From the NCBI GenBank assembly GCA_034769895.1, contig CM068367.1, positions 89,924,399 through 89,988,398 of the forward strand: a stretch of DNA of 64,000 nt, given 5' to 3'. Position numbers and translations under genes: made by a program. This stretch comes from Magicicada septendecula. Its lineage: Eukaryota; Arthropoda; Insecta; Hemiptera; Cicadidae. Position 1 is the first letter of the stretch; every line of letters starts with the position of its first letter. Below, piece after piece: positions 12,045 to 22,662 of the stretch. The notes below the pieces were generated by a model. The model ran no database searches, had not been told where the DNA came from, and saw nothing but the letters and a program-made list of their open reading frames with translations.

Positions 12045-14059
12045 TGAATAATAGACAAAATTATACATGACGCTTATTTTTTCAGACTGTTTTAAATTTT
12101 TCAAACACCGGTATTTTTAAACATAACATTATTACGAGTACCGTACCGATATTTGTAAAAACATAATTATGTACCTATGTCTATGTATACACTGTCTATG
12201 AAGTATCATTCTACTGTACATAAATATTGTCATAATAACATATTTGGGCATGTACAAATCGTAGATTAAATTATTCGTGACAATGTATTTCTCATTAACA
12301 TACACACCAAGTTCCCTAGTTTGTTTTGAGATTATAATAAAATTTACTTTTAAACAAATTTTATTGACTGTAAGTAACAGTAATGTACCTGATTTGTTCA
12401 GCGAAGTTGGGACTTAACTTGAAAGGATGATTTTAACAACACAATTTAATATTTAAACATTTATTTAACCATTACTAATGTAAATCGACAAAAATATTTC
12501 AACCTTACTACATTCGGCATTCAGTGCCACCTGCGCTGCTTTTTTGTATTTCACTTCAGCCAACTTTGTTTTGCCACAAAAATGTCATTCAAAGTAGGTC
12601 ATATAGTACAGTATTTGAAATACTATCCGAATTCGTTTGTGAGTGCACAGTGATAAAATTTGTTTTTCTTCTGTGAAAAGTATACGTTTATAATAACTCA
12701 AAAATATTGTAACATTTATTAATGAAAATACAGAATCTTAAGTTAACCTTGTTTACATTAAATCAATTTTAGAACTTTCTCTCATTAACTATTTGCATTA
12801 TTATTTCATAAAATTAATTGATGTATAATTAATTAAGTAATTAGAACTAACGTTTTCATTGGAATTAAGAAACACAAATGTTTATTAATCCACTTAACAA
12901 ATAATAACCATGATCTTATGTATAATTTATGTGTAGCTTCAAGCAAACTAAGGTTGGCTGCATTGAAACATTATTGCTCTGTTGTGAAGTGTAGATTATC
13001 AGGTTTGTGTTCGAAGCGTCGTTTATTTTTTCGGTAACTGTAAATGTTTAAACAAAGTTGATTTATAATCATCTGTACGTGTTACTGAAGTACTATTTGT
13101 GACAGTTTTGTTCATAAATGTGATGCACTATGATTCCGGTCGCAAAACGTGTTTGTTTGTGATCGCCAACAAGTGACGTAACGAAAAACATCTCCAGAGT
13201 AGGCTAACTCGCCTTGTGTTATTAAGCCTATGTAGCTCTCGGATTGTACGTTGAGTATGACAGTCAATAAATGTTAAAATTATTAGATATTAATTACTTC
13301 TTAATATAATGCATGTGTGTACGTATTACGTATCAACTGCGCTACAAATTACCTTTTGTAGAGTAAGGAAAATCGTCAATAGTACCATTAAAAAGTAAAT
13401 TTATGAGAAATAGTAACTGATTGAGGTATAATTTGCCCATAAGTATTACTTTGCAGTCTAATATTTGTACATTTTGTAAGAAACTCGATAATGTTATTGC
13501 GTGTATAATTTTATATACTTTAATACACGAAGGTGAACATCTTCACAAAGATATTTAGGTATGACAGTATTCAACTTGTTTGATGGTCAGTTAATTAGAA
13601 AGTGAACTGTAAACAAGCCATTGTCAAGGAAATGAATAAGTTTCTTTCAAATAAAGTAATGATTCATAAGAGATATTTTTTGTTCAGTAAAATATATTCT
13701 TACATATTTTGCTCACATTATACATAACAGCAAAATATGTATGTTTGTTTTCATATCTGTGTCAGTGTGTTTGTGATTTTTTCTTATATATTGTTTGGTA
13801 TAAATAAAAAATCATTTGTAATTTAAAATATAAAAGTATGCTGAAAACTGGCAGAATCATTGGTAATTTTTTAAAGATATGGTTGTGTGAAAACAATTTT
13901 TCTAGTACACAATTAAAAAAGTTTTTAATTCATGTAGGTACAGTATGTCACCAGTACTTGTATAAGAGGTATGTTAGAGATAACCATTTTATTATATAAT
14001 ATTTTATAATCGAGGTGGCGTGTATTTATTATCTTATTGTAAACAGCTGTTGCAGTAGT
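12045..14059. other. AT-rich stretch without recognisable gene
   Basis: No coding similarity and no clear repeats. The single open frame of about 60 codons at 13925-14113 has no motif. Confidence 0.4.
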
Positions 14060-14283
14060 TACAGTAGAAAAGCATATTATCATTTTCTTAAACTGAAAAC
14101 ATGTTCTAATCATAACTGCAGTGCAGTATGTTGGTTGACTATATTATTAGTTTACTGATTTCAATAATCAACTAGTTTTATTAAAACCAGAAGTAGTACT
14201 AGAAAATTTCACACGTTTGGCCTTATTCAATGTTGTGTTATTCTTATTCTACATTCCTGTCAAATCTGCAAGTCTACTTGAGC
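14060..14283. repeat. Direct repeat, copy A (uninterrupted)
   Basis: This ~224-bp segment is imperfectly repeated 1 kb downstream. Shared blocks include CATTTTCTTAAACTGAAA, then TATGTTGG.CGACTA, and later AATGTTGTGTTAT.CTTATTCT. Copy A is intact. Copy B is split by the pogo-like element at 15124-21216. Copy A shows what the target looked like before the insertion. Confidence 0.75.
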
Positions 14284-14483
14284 AGTAGTTAACTGTTTCA
14301 AAGCATTATGGTAGGGATCTGTACAAATGTGGGTTTAAACCCAGTTGGGGTGAAGTCGGTTTTCTCTGTTATGGAATTTGACTGAATTGGAATCTGTCTG
14401 TATGTAGGCAGATGTTACATATTAGAAAAATTTGTTTTTTTGTTTTTTATGAGGGATAGCTGTGCGTGCGCATGTGCACGCAT

Positions 14484-14484
<1 letters not shown>

Positions 14485-14522
<38 letters not shown>
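14485..14522. repeat. (CA)n microsatellite
   Basis: About 19 CA units, preceded by a mixed GTGCG/GCATGC alternating purine-pyrimidine tract from 14461. Confidence 0.95.
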
Positions 14523-14524
<2 letters not shown>

Positions 14525-15026
14525 GCTAAGAAAAATTAAGGTTAATGGAATCATCAGTCAGTAGTTCACAGAATATTTTTTGTGCCCTTACTTTTATACC
14601 ACCCTGTTTACCTATGGTATTGCACCATATTCTTTACTTTGTTTAGTTTCACGTGCAGGTCTAAATTGAAGTGTGATGCTTATGTGTGTACATGCCTGTT
14701 TGTAGTGATTACTTTTTACAATATAAAATAACAAACATAAAATAGAGATTTCAATAACACCAATTTTGTATTTAAGTAATTATGTACATCGTGGCATGCT
14801 TATAGACCAGTGGACTACTAATGTAGATTCTGTGTTCAATTCACAAGTAGCACCTTAAAATTAATGTACATTTTAAATCCCCAGGTCAACACAGTCTAAG
14901 GAAATGATTACTCATGGAAACACTTATGGTACCGATAAGTTCTAAAGTGTATTGTGGGCACCTTCCTTGTTTACTGGATGGCTGAAGTGACCAATGTACC
15001 CTGTCTCTCCCAAACTATCCTGATGG

Positions 15027-15123
15027 TACAGAAGAGAAGCATGTTGTCATTTTCTTAAACTGAAACATGTTATAATCATAATTACAGTGTACTATGTTGG
15101 TCGACTAAGTTCAATATCAAATA
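15027..15123. repeat. Direct repeat, copy B, left part
   Basis: Matches the first ~100 bp of copy A (14060-14160) up to the TA dinucleotide at 15122-15123, where the pogo-like element begins. The match resumes at 21217. Confidence 0.75.
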
Positions 15124-15308
15124 CCGTAAAATGAGGTAACTTGAAACACTTTTAAAATTCAAAGTTCTATAGTTTTGGATAGGGTCGATTGTTTTGTCTC
15201 TTTCTTATTCAAAAATATTGGTCTTGGTCTAAAAAAACATGTTTACATGTTAAAAGTAATTACTTTTTCTTTCATAATTTTTTTTTTTTAATTTTTGTGT
15301 TTGTTTCT

Positions 15309-15333
15309 AGTTACCCCGCAAGGTGGGGTAACT
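15309..15333. repeat. Subterminal inverted copy of the pogo terminal motif (left)
   Basis: AGTTACCCC, a 7-bp spacer, then GGGGTAACT, followed by TGAAACAC. It holds two facing copies of the GGGGTAACTTGAAAC core seen at both ends of the pogo-like element, about 185 bp inside the left end. It is likely a transposase-binding site or a cis-acting part of the end, by analogy with other Tc1/pogo elements with repeated internal sites; that role is inference. Confidence 0.6.
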
Positions 15334-15781
15334 TGAAACACTAATACAAATCAGCTGTTTTTATCAAATTATGGATGCCTAGGTTAACTTTAAACATAAT
15401 TTATTTTTTTTTTAAATACATACCGGTACATACAGATTAGAAAAAAGATGGTAATAAAAAACATATTTGTCATAATTTGTTACTTTTATTAGATAAGCAA
15501 AGAAATTACAAAAGTCGAATCTGTTCAAATTAACAGTGTATCCAATTGTTGATACAAATTCAATCTAAAATACAAATTATAATTTAATTACAAAATTATT
15601 GTATTGAAATTACAATAGGTCTAATATTAAAACATTATAAACATCTGCTTTGTTTTAATGCACTAACAAAGTAAAATTAAAAAAAACTTTGTTTTTTCAC
15701 AATATTAACTGCATGTCTCTAGTTATAGCTACCTAGCCTAAAATTAGATTAAAAATTAGTAAAGAAACCCAAAACCTAATT

Positions 15782-16757
15782 CTAAATCAAAGAAACACAA
15801 ATTGAAAGTAGTTCCAAAAAAGTAAGATTAAAAATCTGTTCTACAGAAAAGCAGTAACAACCTCTTTTACAAAATATAGGTGATAATTTACGTTGGATTT
15901 TATGAAGTTTCACAAAACTAATATCATTTACTGTAGGAAAGATATAAATATTATTAGCTTTAGTTGATTTTTGCATAAACTTTAATTGTAGCTCTTGAGA
16001 GATATCGTTAATGGACAAAATTTGTGCAACAAAGGTTTTGTCTACCTTCTTTCTCATTTTTTCATCATAAACTAATTTAACTAAAACAAAGTCATCAGTT
16101 TTGAAATCATTAATACTTAACTCAATAGAGTCATCATCATTGGAGTCTGAACTCACAAACAAGTTGTCAGATTCATCATGAACCAAGAAATTATCACTGC
16201 TCAACTCACTATCCGAATCAGACAGATGTTCATAACGTTTAGACATTTTCCGTTTTGAAGGTGCACAGCTGGAAGTGCTAGGACATGGGTCATCCTGATT
16301 AGGTTCTCCACTTTCTTGGTCTGAACTACATTTGTTTTTTGGCAAATGTTTTTGACTGACATATTTACCCCTAGTCCTTTTTGTCCTTTCATTTGTGTCA
16401 GCATCTTCATTTGCAACAAGGTTTTCTGAACTGATACTCTTACCTGGTGTAACATTTATTCTCCTTTTACGTTGTTTGACTGTTGCTGTTGTTTCTGTGA
16501 TCCTACTTTCTTGCAAGAATGTCTTGAATGTATTGTACCAACCTCTGCTCCTCTCATCCTGATCCTCAGTGTCCAGGGGCAAACGTTTGAAGACTTCTTC
16601 TGCATTTATTGGATGTACTCCTGTGGCTCGAAAACCACTTATCAGATTTTTAGAAGAGGCATTGTCAGCATTCAGACTGTCAAGACAGTTTTTTAAAAGA
16701 GATGGAAATTTATCTTTAGGAACACAGCCACGATATTTACTCTTCCATTCGTTTAAT
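15782..16757 (-). pseudogene. Pogo-like transposase, C-terminal exon-like part (3' of the insertion)
   Basis: The reading frame enters at 16757 with NEWKSKYRGCVPKDKF, a block that normally follows the DDE domain in pogo/jerky proteins. It continues through a Ser/Asp/Lys-rich linker and ends in a ~90-residue domain (DDFVLVKLVYDEKMRKKVDK, then VAQILSI, then FPTVNDISFV). Similar tails occur at the C-terminus of many arthropod DDE_1 transposases and may act as a small binding domain; its function is unknown to me. The first ~18 codons of the apparent open frame (16758-16810) are Sola-like terminal repeat, not transposase. Removing 16758-19677 and one TAAT joins this part in frame to the DDE part at 19682. 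Confidence 0.85.
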
Positions 16758-19677
16758 GGGTCATTCCACATCAAACCAACCAATGCTCTGAACCTCACCA
16801 TCTCAGACAATTATAATTTTTTGTGTATTTGTTCTTATGGTCAAAACTAATAAAAATACAAAGTTTTAGATTTTTGGGCTTCTAATATTTATGTTATTGA
16901 TTTTCAAAAAATCGAAAATCGCATAAATTTGACCGTGTTTTGAAATTTGTAACAGCTACAGTTTAAAAAGTATTTGACATAGAGGGCTGGGACATGTACC
17001 ATTTTATTCTGCTTTTATTATGCTGTAATTTGATATAAAACACAACCATATTGGTAAAAATAATTTTTTCCCACAAATTTTCAAAAAACTTTTTTAACAA
17101 ATTTTCAAAAACGTATTTTTTTTTTTAAATTATTTTGTTTATACACATATAAGGCACATATATGCCAAATTTCAGGATGGGATGGCAATGGGATCATATT
17201 TAAATAAAATATTTTGTAACTGTGAATCCCTAAAAAAAGACATTTATTGATAGAATCACGCTCTTCCTGAGGATCTGAAATCAAAATATAAACCAATAAA
17301 GATTACTGACTTCCTCTCAGGGTGTTAAGGGTAAAAATACAAGTTTATTTTAAAAAATTTGTAAAATCACTTTACTTACCAAAAACTATTTTTAAAAATA
17401 TTTCTTAAATGGCTTTTTAAGTTCTCAGTTCCTTTTGAGAAACCTTTCTAGTGTCTTAAACCTTTCTAGTGTCTTTGTAGATAGCATATTTTCTTCTTTG
17501 GTTAAGGTATACGCTCTCCCTGTAGCAGTAAATGGTTCTACTTTCTGAAGTAATGTTTCACCTGGTACAGTTAAAATGTCACTCGGTTGAGGGTAGAAAA
17601 ATGAAGCAGCAGGTCCTTTTGGGTGTAAAAAACTAACTTCAAACTCACAGGTGTCGTCGTTCTTCTTTAGAATACATCCAAGCCACCAGGACTGATCATA
17701 GGCAATAGTTACAAAGCCTGATTTAATGTTTAGTATATCTGTCGTTGTTAAAAAGTCAAATATCGTTACGGTGTTAGTAAACTGGTCTGAACAGGATTGG
17801 TAATATTTAACATTGATTTAATTTTCCGAGATTGGACTGTAGGAATGGAACTTTTGGGTTCCAACAATTGGTATCGATTCGCTAAAGCCCAATGCAAGTT
17901 TCTTTTCCATATCTTGATATTCTTTTGTAGAGCAGTACACAAAATCTATTTCAGATATTTTATCAATAGCAAATTCATACAACTGCAGTGGTGTGACTAT
18001 CTGGCTATTGTAAGGTCTTTGCAGACTGGCTTTAGCAGCAAGCCGTTTAACAGTGCCACCAAGTCCATCACATGCACTTTTTCCGTGTGACGTTGCGAAA
18101 AAATGCCATTCTGCTTCGATTCCAAAATCTGTTTTGTGAAGACACAGATTGTGAAAGTTTTTCTAGTTTTTGTACTGAGCCGAACTACCATCGGAGAAGT
18201 ATGTAATTTTCTTTATTTCAAATGGTATAGTTTCTTTCAATAGAGAAATCAAGTCATTCTGGAATACATGAAACGCCACAGTATTATGTTCCAGGCAGTC
18301 AGAGATAAAAACATACTGTAAATGTTTAATTTTGTCTTCCCACTTGTAATACACAATAAAAGGATGCAGAGTAGCTTGGTTAGTTGTCCAATGAAATGAC
18401 TGAACTTCATCTTGGAGTATAAATGAGTAATTTTCAGCAAAATCACAATTAATAACTAGTTCACCTGGTGCTAAGTTTTCTTTCTTTTCTGAGTAGCATT
18501 CTTTTTGCCTGTTTGCAATGAATGAATGAGTTTTGAGTTTTAAAAGCATTTCCAGAAATTCTTCAACAAAGTCATCACTGTTTTTTGTTATAGATTCCAT
18601 TCTACACCTATCAACAGTTATCTACTGCTTATACGTCACTTCATCAATAAACTCGTCTTCAAATTTATTTAACAAGGCTTCACGTAATTGTTTAATACCA
18701 GGACATTCCTTACATTCATCCATGTAACAATTTGGTGAGGGTGGGATTGCACATTATTTTTGCAAGGCAACAATGATAAGATTTCAATGATGTATTATCC
18801 CCATGCCATACAATACAATTATTTCAGCCAAATCAAAGCCACCCATTCAGACACAACAAGCTGTTACCAGTATTAAACACACGAAATATACATGCCTGAA
18901 CTTGTATACTTTTCATTCTGAGACATAAATACTATATCTTTTCATATTTAAAATATAATTGCTCTTAATTATATTGATTTTTAGAATTTACAAACTTTCT
19001 TCAATATTTTTATGAGAATGGTCGCAAGTTATATTTTTATTTCATAGTTAAAAATTGGTAAGATGAAACTAAAAAATAATCTAATACTTTACAATATTGT
19101 AAAGTGTCAGGTTACTTTAATTGGTTTATATTTTGATTTCAGATCCTCAGGAAGAGCGTGATTCTATCAATAAATGTCTTTTTTTAGGGATTCACAGTTA
19201 CAAAATATTTTATTTAAATATGATCCCATTGCCATCCCATCCTGAAATTTGGCATATATGTGCCTTATAAGTGTATAAACAAAATAATTTTTTTCAAAAA
19301 AAAAAAAATACGTTTTTGAAAATTTGTTAAAAAAGTTTTTGAAAATTTTTGGGAAAAAATTATTTTTACCAATATGGTTGTGTTTTATATCAAATTAAAG
19401 CATAATAAAAGCAGAATAAAATGGTACAAGTCCCAGCCCTCTATGTCAAATACTTTTTAAACTGTAGCCGTTTAAAGATTTCAAAACACGGTCAAATTTA
19501 TGCGATTTTCGATTTTTTGAAAATCAATAACATAAATATTAGAAGCCCAAAAAAATCTAAAAGTTTGTATTTTTATTAGTTTTGACCATAAGAATAAATA
19601 AACAAAAAATTAGGACATTTTGAAACCTTAAGGTCCAAAATTATTTTTTTATTGGTTGATTTGATGTGGAATGACCC
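16758..19677 (-). mobile_element. Sola-like DNA transposon nested in the pogo-like element
   Basis: Both ends read GGGTCATTCCACATCAAA inward, and the element is flanked by a perfect 4-bp duplication, TAAT (16754-16757 and 19678-19681). The inverted repeats are unusually long, about 550 bp each (16758-17310 and 19107-19677), with a less similar patch near the outer ends. A 4-bp target duplication is a published property of the Sola superfamily, and the encoded protein resembles DDE proteins I associate with it. I regard the superfamily name as probable, not certain; Ginger elements also make 4-bp duplications. It inserted into the transposase gene of the pogo-like element. Confidence 0.8.
17425..18743 (-). 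pseudogene. Sola-like DDE transposase, decayed by in-frame stops
   Basis: One continuous minus-strand frame, interrupted only by three stop codons (18622-18624, 18163-18165, 17818-17820) with no frameshift. In order it shows a Cys motif (MDECKECPG), a first acidic motif (NCDFAENYSF), a second one (YFSDGSSAQYKN), a conserved HFFATSHGKSACDGLGGTVK block, and a C-terminal domain with DQSWWLGCI and FLHPKGPAASF. The two acidic motifs and a downstream Glu in EAEWHF are candidate catalytic residues; that assignment is inference. The frame runs through all three stops to a terminal stop near 17425. The N-terminal start is lost upstream of about 18743, where stops accumulate. The transposase is probably inactive, but only lightly decayed. 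Confidence 0.8.
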
Positions 19678-19681
19678 TAAT

Positions 19682-20430
19682 GTAGCACGCCGTTTTCCTT
19701 TTAAAGGCCGAAAAAATGCCACATCCAATGGCTGGCATAAATGAGTGCTATTGGCTGGCAATAACACAAATCGAATATTATTTTGTTCACATTCTTGAAC
19801 TATTTTTAATGAAATATGGCTTGCAAGATTGTCACTAATTAACACTTTTTGTGAATTTTCAGGCAGCCTTCTGAAATAAGGCATTACAATAGTAGTGAAC
19901 CAATCTTCAAAGATGGGTCCATTAAACCATGAGTTTTTGGAACGATTATACCTTGTTCCTGTTGGGCCTCCCATGGTCCATGAATCATACAAGTGTTCAG
20001 CTTTGTAACAAACATATGGTGGTAAAAGAATGTCTGAAGCAGACCCACAAAACATAACAGAAACGCTTGCTTTTGAACTGTCGAGAATTCTGTCAGTATG
20101 TTTGCAACCACGTCGTGTAATAATTTTAACTCTGCCAGGATCATCGGTCATATTGGTTTCGTCGTAATTGAGAATTGCCTCAGGCGAAACTCTTTCCAAA
20201 GAATCTTCCAGTTCTTTAAAATAATTGTGAATCACTTTATGATTAACGTGGGCTCGTGCTCTTTTAATATTCTGGCATAATCGCTGAGATAAGACATCTT
20301 GATGTCTATGAAGAAATCCTCGAACCCATTCAATTCCTGGCATGTTGTTTTTAAATCTAGTTTCATTTACACATCTTTTATCTAAGTAAGCCTTAATTAC
20401 TAAGCGGAGATCAAGAGTTGTAAGAGGAAA
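19682..20430 (-). pseudogene. Pogo-like transposase, DDE catalytic part
   Basis: This holds the catalytic core of a DDE_1 (pogo/jerky type) transposase. The acidic triad is clear: LNYDETNM, then LISDNLASH, then CQPLDVAFF, at D61, D171 and D207 counted from the Met at 20343 (a DD35D spacing). Upstream, the frame is open to the C6 run at 20431-20436, where a one-base length change puts it out of frame with the N-terminal part. Downstream it is cut at 19682 by the Sola-like insertion and continues at 16757. The codons between 19576 and 19681 belong to the target duplication and the inserted terminal repeat. Confidence 0.9.
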
Positions 20431-20692
20431 CCCCCCACTGACTGGCTAATACTGTTCCATCCCTTACTATTTGCTCATCAACAGAAGATATGACACATGG
20501 CCTTCCAACATTCAAAGAATGTTTACCTTTTATCTTCCTGCTTAAAGTTGCTGGTGAAATACCATATTTTTCAGCTGCTTTGCGTAATGACAAGGTTTGA
20601 GCTTTTACCTCCTGAACCGCTCTTGATAAATTTTCATCAGTAAAATCACGATACTTTCTTGCACCAGGCTTCCGTTGTTGATTCCTAACCAT
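20411..20692 (-). pseudogene. Pogo-like transposase, N-terminal psq-type HTH part
   Basis: It starts at Met (20692) and runs for 93 codons. It contains a Pipsqueak/CENP-B-type helix-turn-helix (SLRKAAEKYGISPATLSRKI) that would bind the element's ends. It goes out of frame at a run of six Cs (20431-20436): with five instead of six, the frame would continue into the DDE part. Either a real inactivating indel or a homopolymer sequencing error could explain this. Confidence 0.85.
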
Positions 20693-20806
20693 GTTTGACC
20701 TGGAACAACAAAAAAACCCTTGTAATTGGATATAGAACTACTACACAGCATTGTAATCAGTAAATACTAACACTTAAACAATGACAAATAAGTGGCCAAT
20801 ATATAA

Positions 20807-20842
20807 GTGGGGTAACTTGAAACATGTTTCAAGTTGCCCCAC
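20807..20842. repeat. Subterminal palindrome of the pogo terminal motif (right)
   Basis: A 36-bp near-perfect palindrome made of two head-to-head copies of GTGGGGTAACTTGAAACA. It lies ~115 bp upstream of the transposase start and ~375 bp inside the right end. It could be both a transposase-binding site and part of the element's own promoter region, which would allow autoregulation; that is inference. Confidence 0.65.
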
Positions 20843-21216
20843 ATTTGTACTAATTTAAAATTTTTTGTCATAATAAATTATGAAGTGCTCATAACCTCAC
20901 TTTGATCACTGACATATATTCGGTAATTATTGGGTTTATGGTATACTAAATATCAGTAAGTTATGAGACTTTGAAATATGTGTTTCCCTTAAAGTTTACC
21001 ATAGCATGTTTTTATGTTAAAAATTGCGAAACTATAAAATATATAATATATTATGCTTACCTTAGAATTTTTTTTAACAAAACAGCCTTCTTTACACAGT
21101 TGAAGCTTCACACATTAAGGTTATGTAGTAACACTTAACATTTATTCTCTTGCAGTGATACCACAACCACGAACCAAGAATTACTTCAAAACGTTTCAAG
21201 TTACCCCATTTTATGG

Positions 21217-21322
21217 TAGCTGTATTGAAACCAGGTGTAGTACAAAAAAATTTGATGTGTTTGGTTTTATTAAATGTTGTGTTATACTTATTCTGTATTG
21301 CTGTCAGAACTGCAAGTCTATT
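21217..21322. repeat. Direct repeat, copy B, right part
   Basis: Continues the match to copy A (about 14170-14283) immediately after the pogo-like element and its TA. The shared tail includes AATGTTGTGTTAT and CTGCAAGTCTA. Confidence 0.75.
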
Positions 21323-22654
21323 TTCACACAGATATGCTAAAGATAATGCCAAAGGTATGAGCATTTTTAGACCTTTGTTGATTATTTTCTGAATACAGAT
21401 CCAAAATATAAAGACTTGAGACTTTGGTGTTATGCAACACTTTTGAATAGATTTTTCGTAACAGTTATGTTTCAGAAATGCTGATTTTCTTGTGTATGAT
21501 TTACAGAATGTTAATTGATTCCACTGTAGCCTGTAACTGGCAAGCCGGCAGAACACAGAATTATAGCCTGACAAGTTCGGAAAACTTTGAATCAAGTCGT
21601 TTTTACCTCATCTAGCCTCTCTCACCCACTTAAATTACTGTAAAGTGGGAGGGAGAGTGATAGTTTAAAGATGATAATCAGTTGTCGTTTGTGTGGTGCG
21701 GGAACGTGCGGTCGTGACAAAAAGCGTGATGATCATAGCTGAAGGTAGGTAGCTGAGTATTGTCCACCTCACTACTCAACCTGCTACTAACTCCAAGCCA
21801 TAATGTCGAGGCTGTGAGCATCTTCAGTTCGTTTCTGTGCTTGTCTTTGTAAATTGTTAGGTGATAGTTTGTAACTGCATACTGGACTACTATGGCAGCA
21901 GTTATTTGATTATTGTCAAGAACTTGTAATTTAGTTTGGATGAACGGGTTCAAGCTAGACTTACGTTTCCTTTTGACTGACAAGCTACATTTAAGTGCAT
22001 ACAAGACTAATCTTTCCATGTTTCATGTCCATTACAGTTGCATAGGATGTACATCTCTGAACAGATAGATTTTACTGGGCAGATATTGTTTGCAACTTAC
22101 CTATTACCATCAAAGTTGAAAGTAATCACCTATAAGAAGTAATTGGTTATGGTTTGTTTTATTTTTATAGTTAATTGTGGTGAACTTAACCAGTTGTATG
22201 CTATTTTTTATCCAAGAGTGTAGTGTAGGATAAGTTAATTGAAAGCATTAAAATTTGAAATGCTTTGAATCCTGCCTAGGTCATCTTTGTGCCTCCACAG
22301 AATCTCTGCAGTATGTCTCATAGGCTTAGAATCTCTCTGCGATATTGGCATGCTTTAGTAAGCCTATTTAGCATAGATATTACCGGATGAACAGTGACAC
22401 GTTAGCCAACTGCGAGCTCGTGGTGCTGTTAACAAACAGTGGCACAAAATATAAATAAAGTCTGAAATCTGAGTAAATATAAATTATTTACAGCAAGGGT
22501 TTCCCCTCACTTCTTTTCCTGACACACACAAGCACACATATGTGCACGCAAGTTATCTCCATCTTACTCAGTTATTGATAGTGTGTTTAATTTCTTCATA
22601 GGGTATCCCACCATGTTGCATTTGAGGATTGTTCTGAACAGTGATTTAGTTGTC
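21323..22654. other. Stretch without recognisable gene
   Basis: Two minus-strand open frames (part of 21092-21595, and 21678-22019) have no domain I can recognise, and the first runs into the pogo end. I see no terminal repeats here. Confidence 0.4.
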
Positions 22655-22662
22655 CTTTACAG

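Larger units (their letters stand above)
15124..21216 (-). mobile_element. Pogo-like DNA transposon, interrupted by a Sola-like element
   Basis: The left terminal inverted repeat starts CCGTAAAATGAGGTAACTTG (15124). The reverse complement of the right end is CCATAAAATGGGGTAACTTG (to 21216). They match over 24 bp with two differences. A TA dinucleotide flanks each side (15122-15123, 21217-21218), the target used by the Tc1/mariner/pogo group. Flanking host DNA matches the uninterrupted copy at 14060-14283. The element carries a DDE transposase on the minus strand (20692 down to 15782). It spans 6.1 kb, of which 2.9 kb is a later insertion, so the original was about 3.2 kb. A frameshift and the insertion make this copy inactive. 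Confidence 0.9.

Noticed and set aside
21092..21595. 167-codon minus-strand frame
   Set aside because: Runs from unique DNA through the direct repeat into the pogo terminal repeat; no domain.
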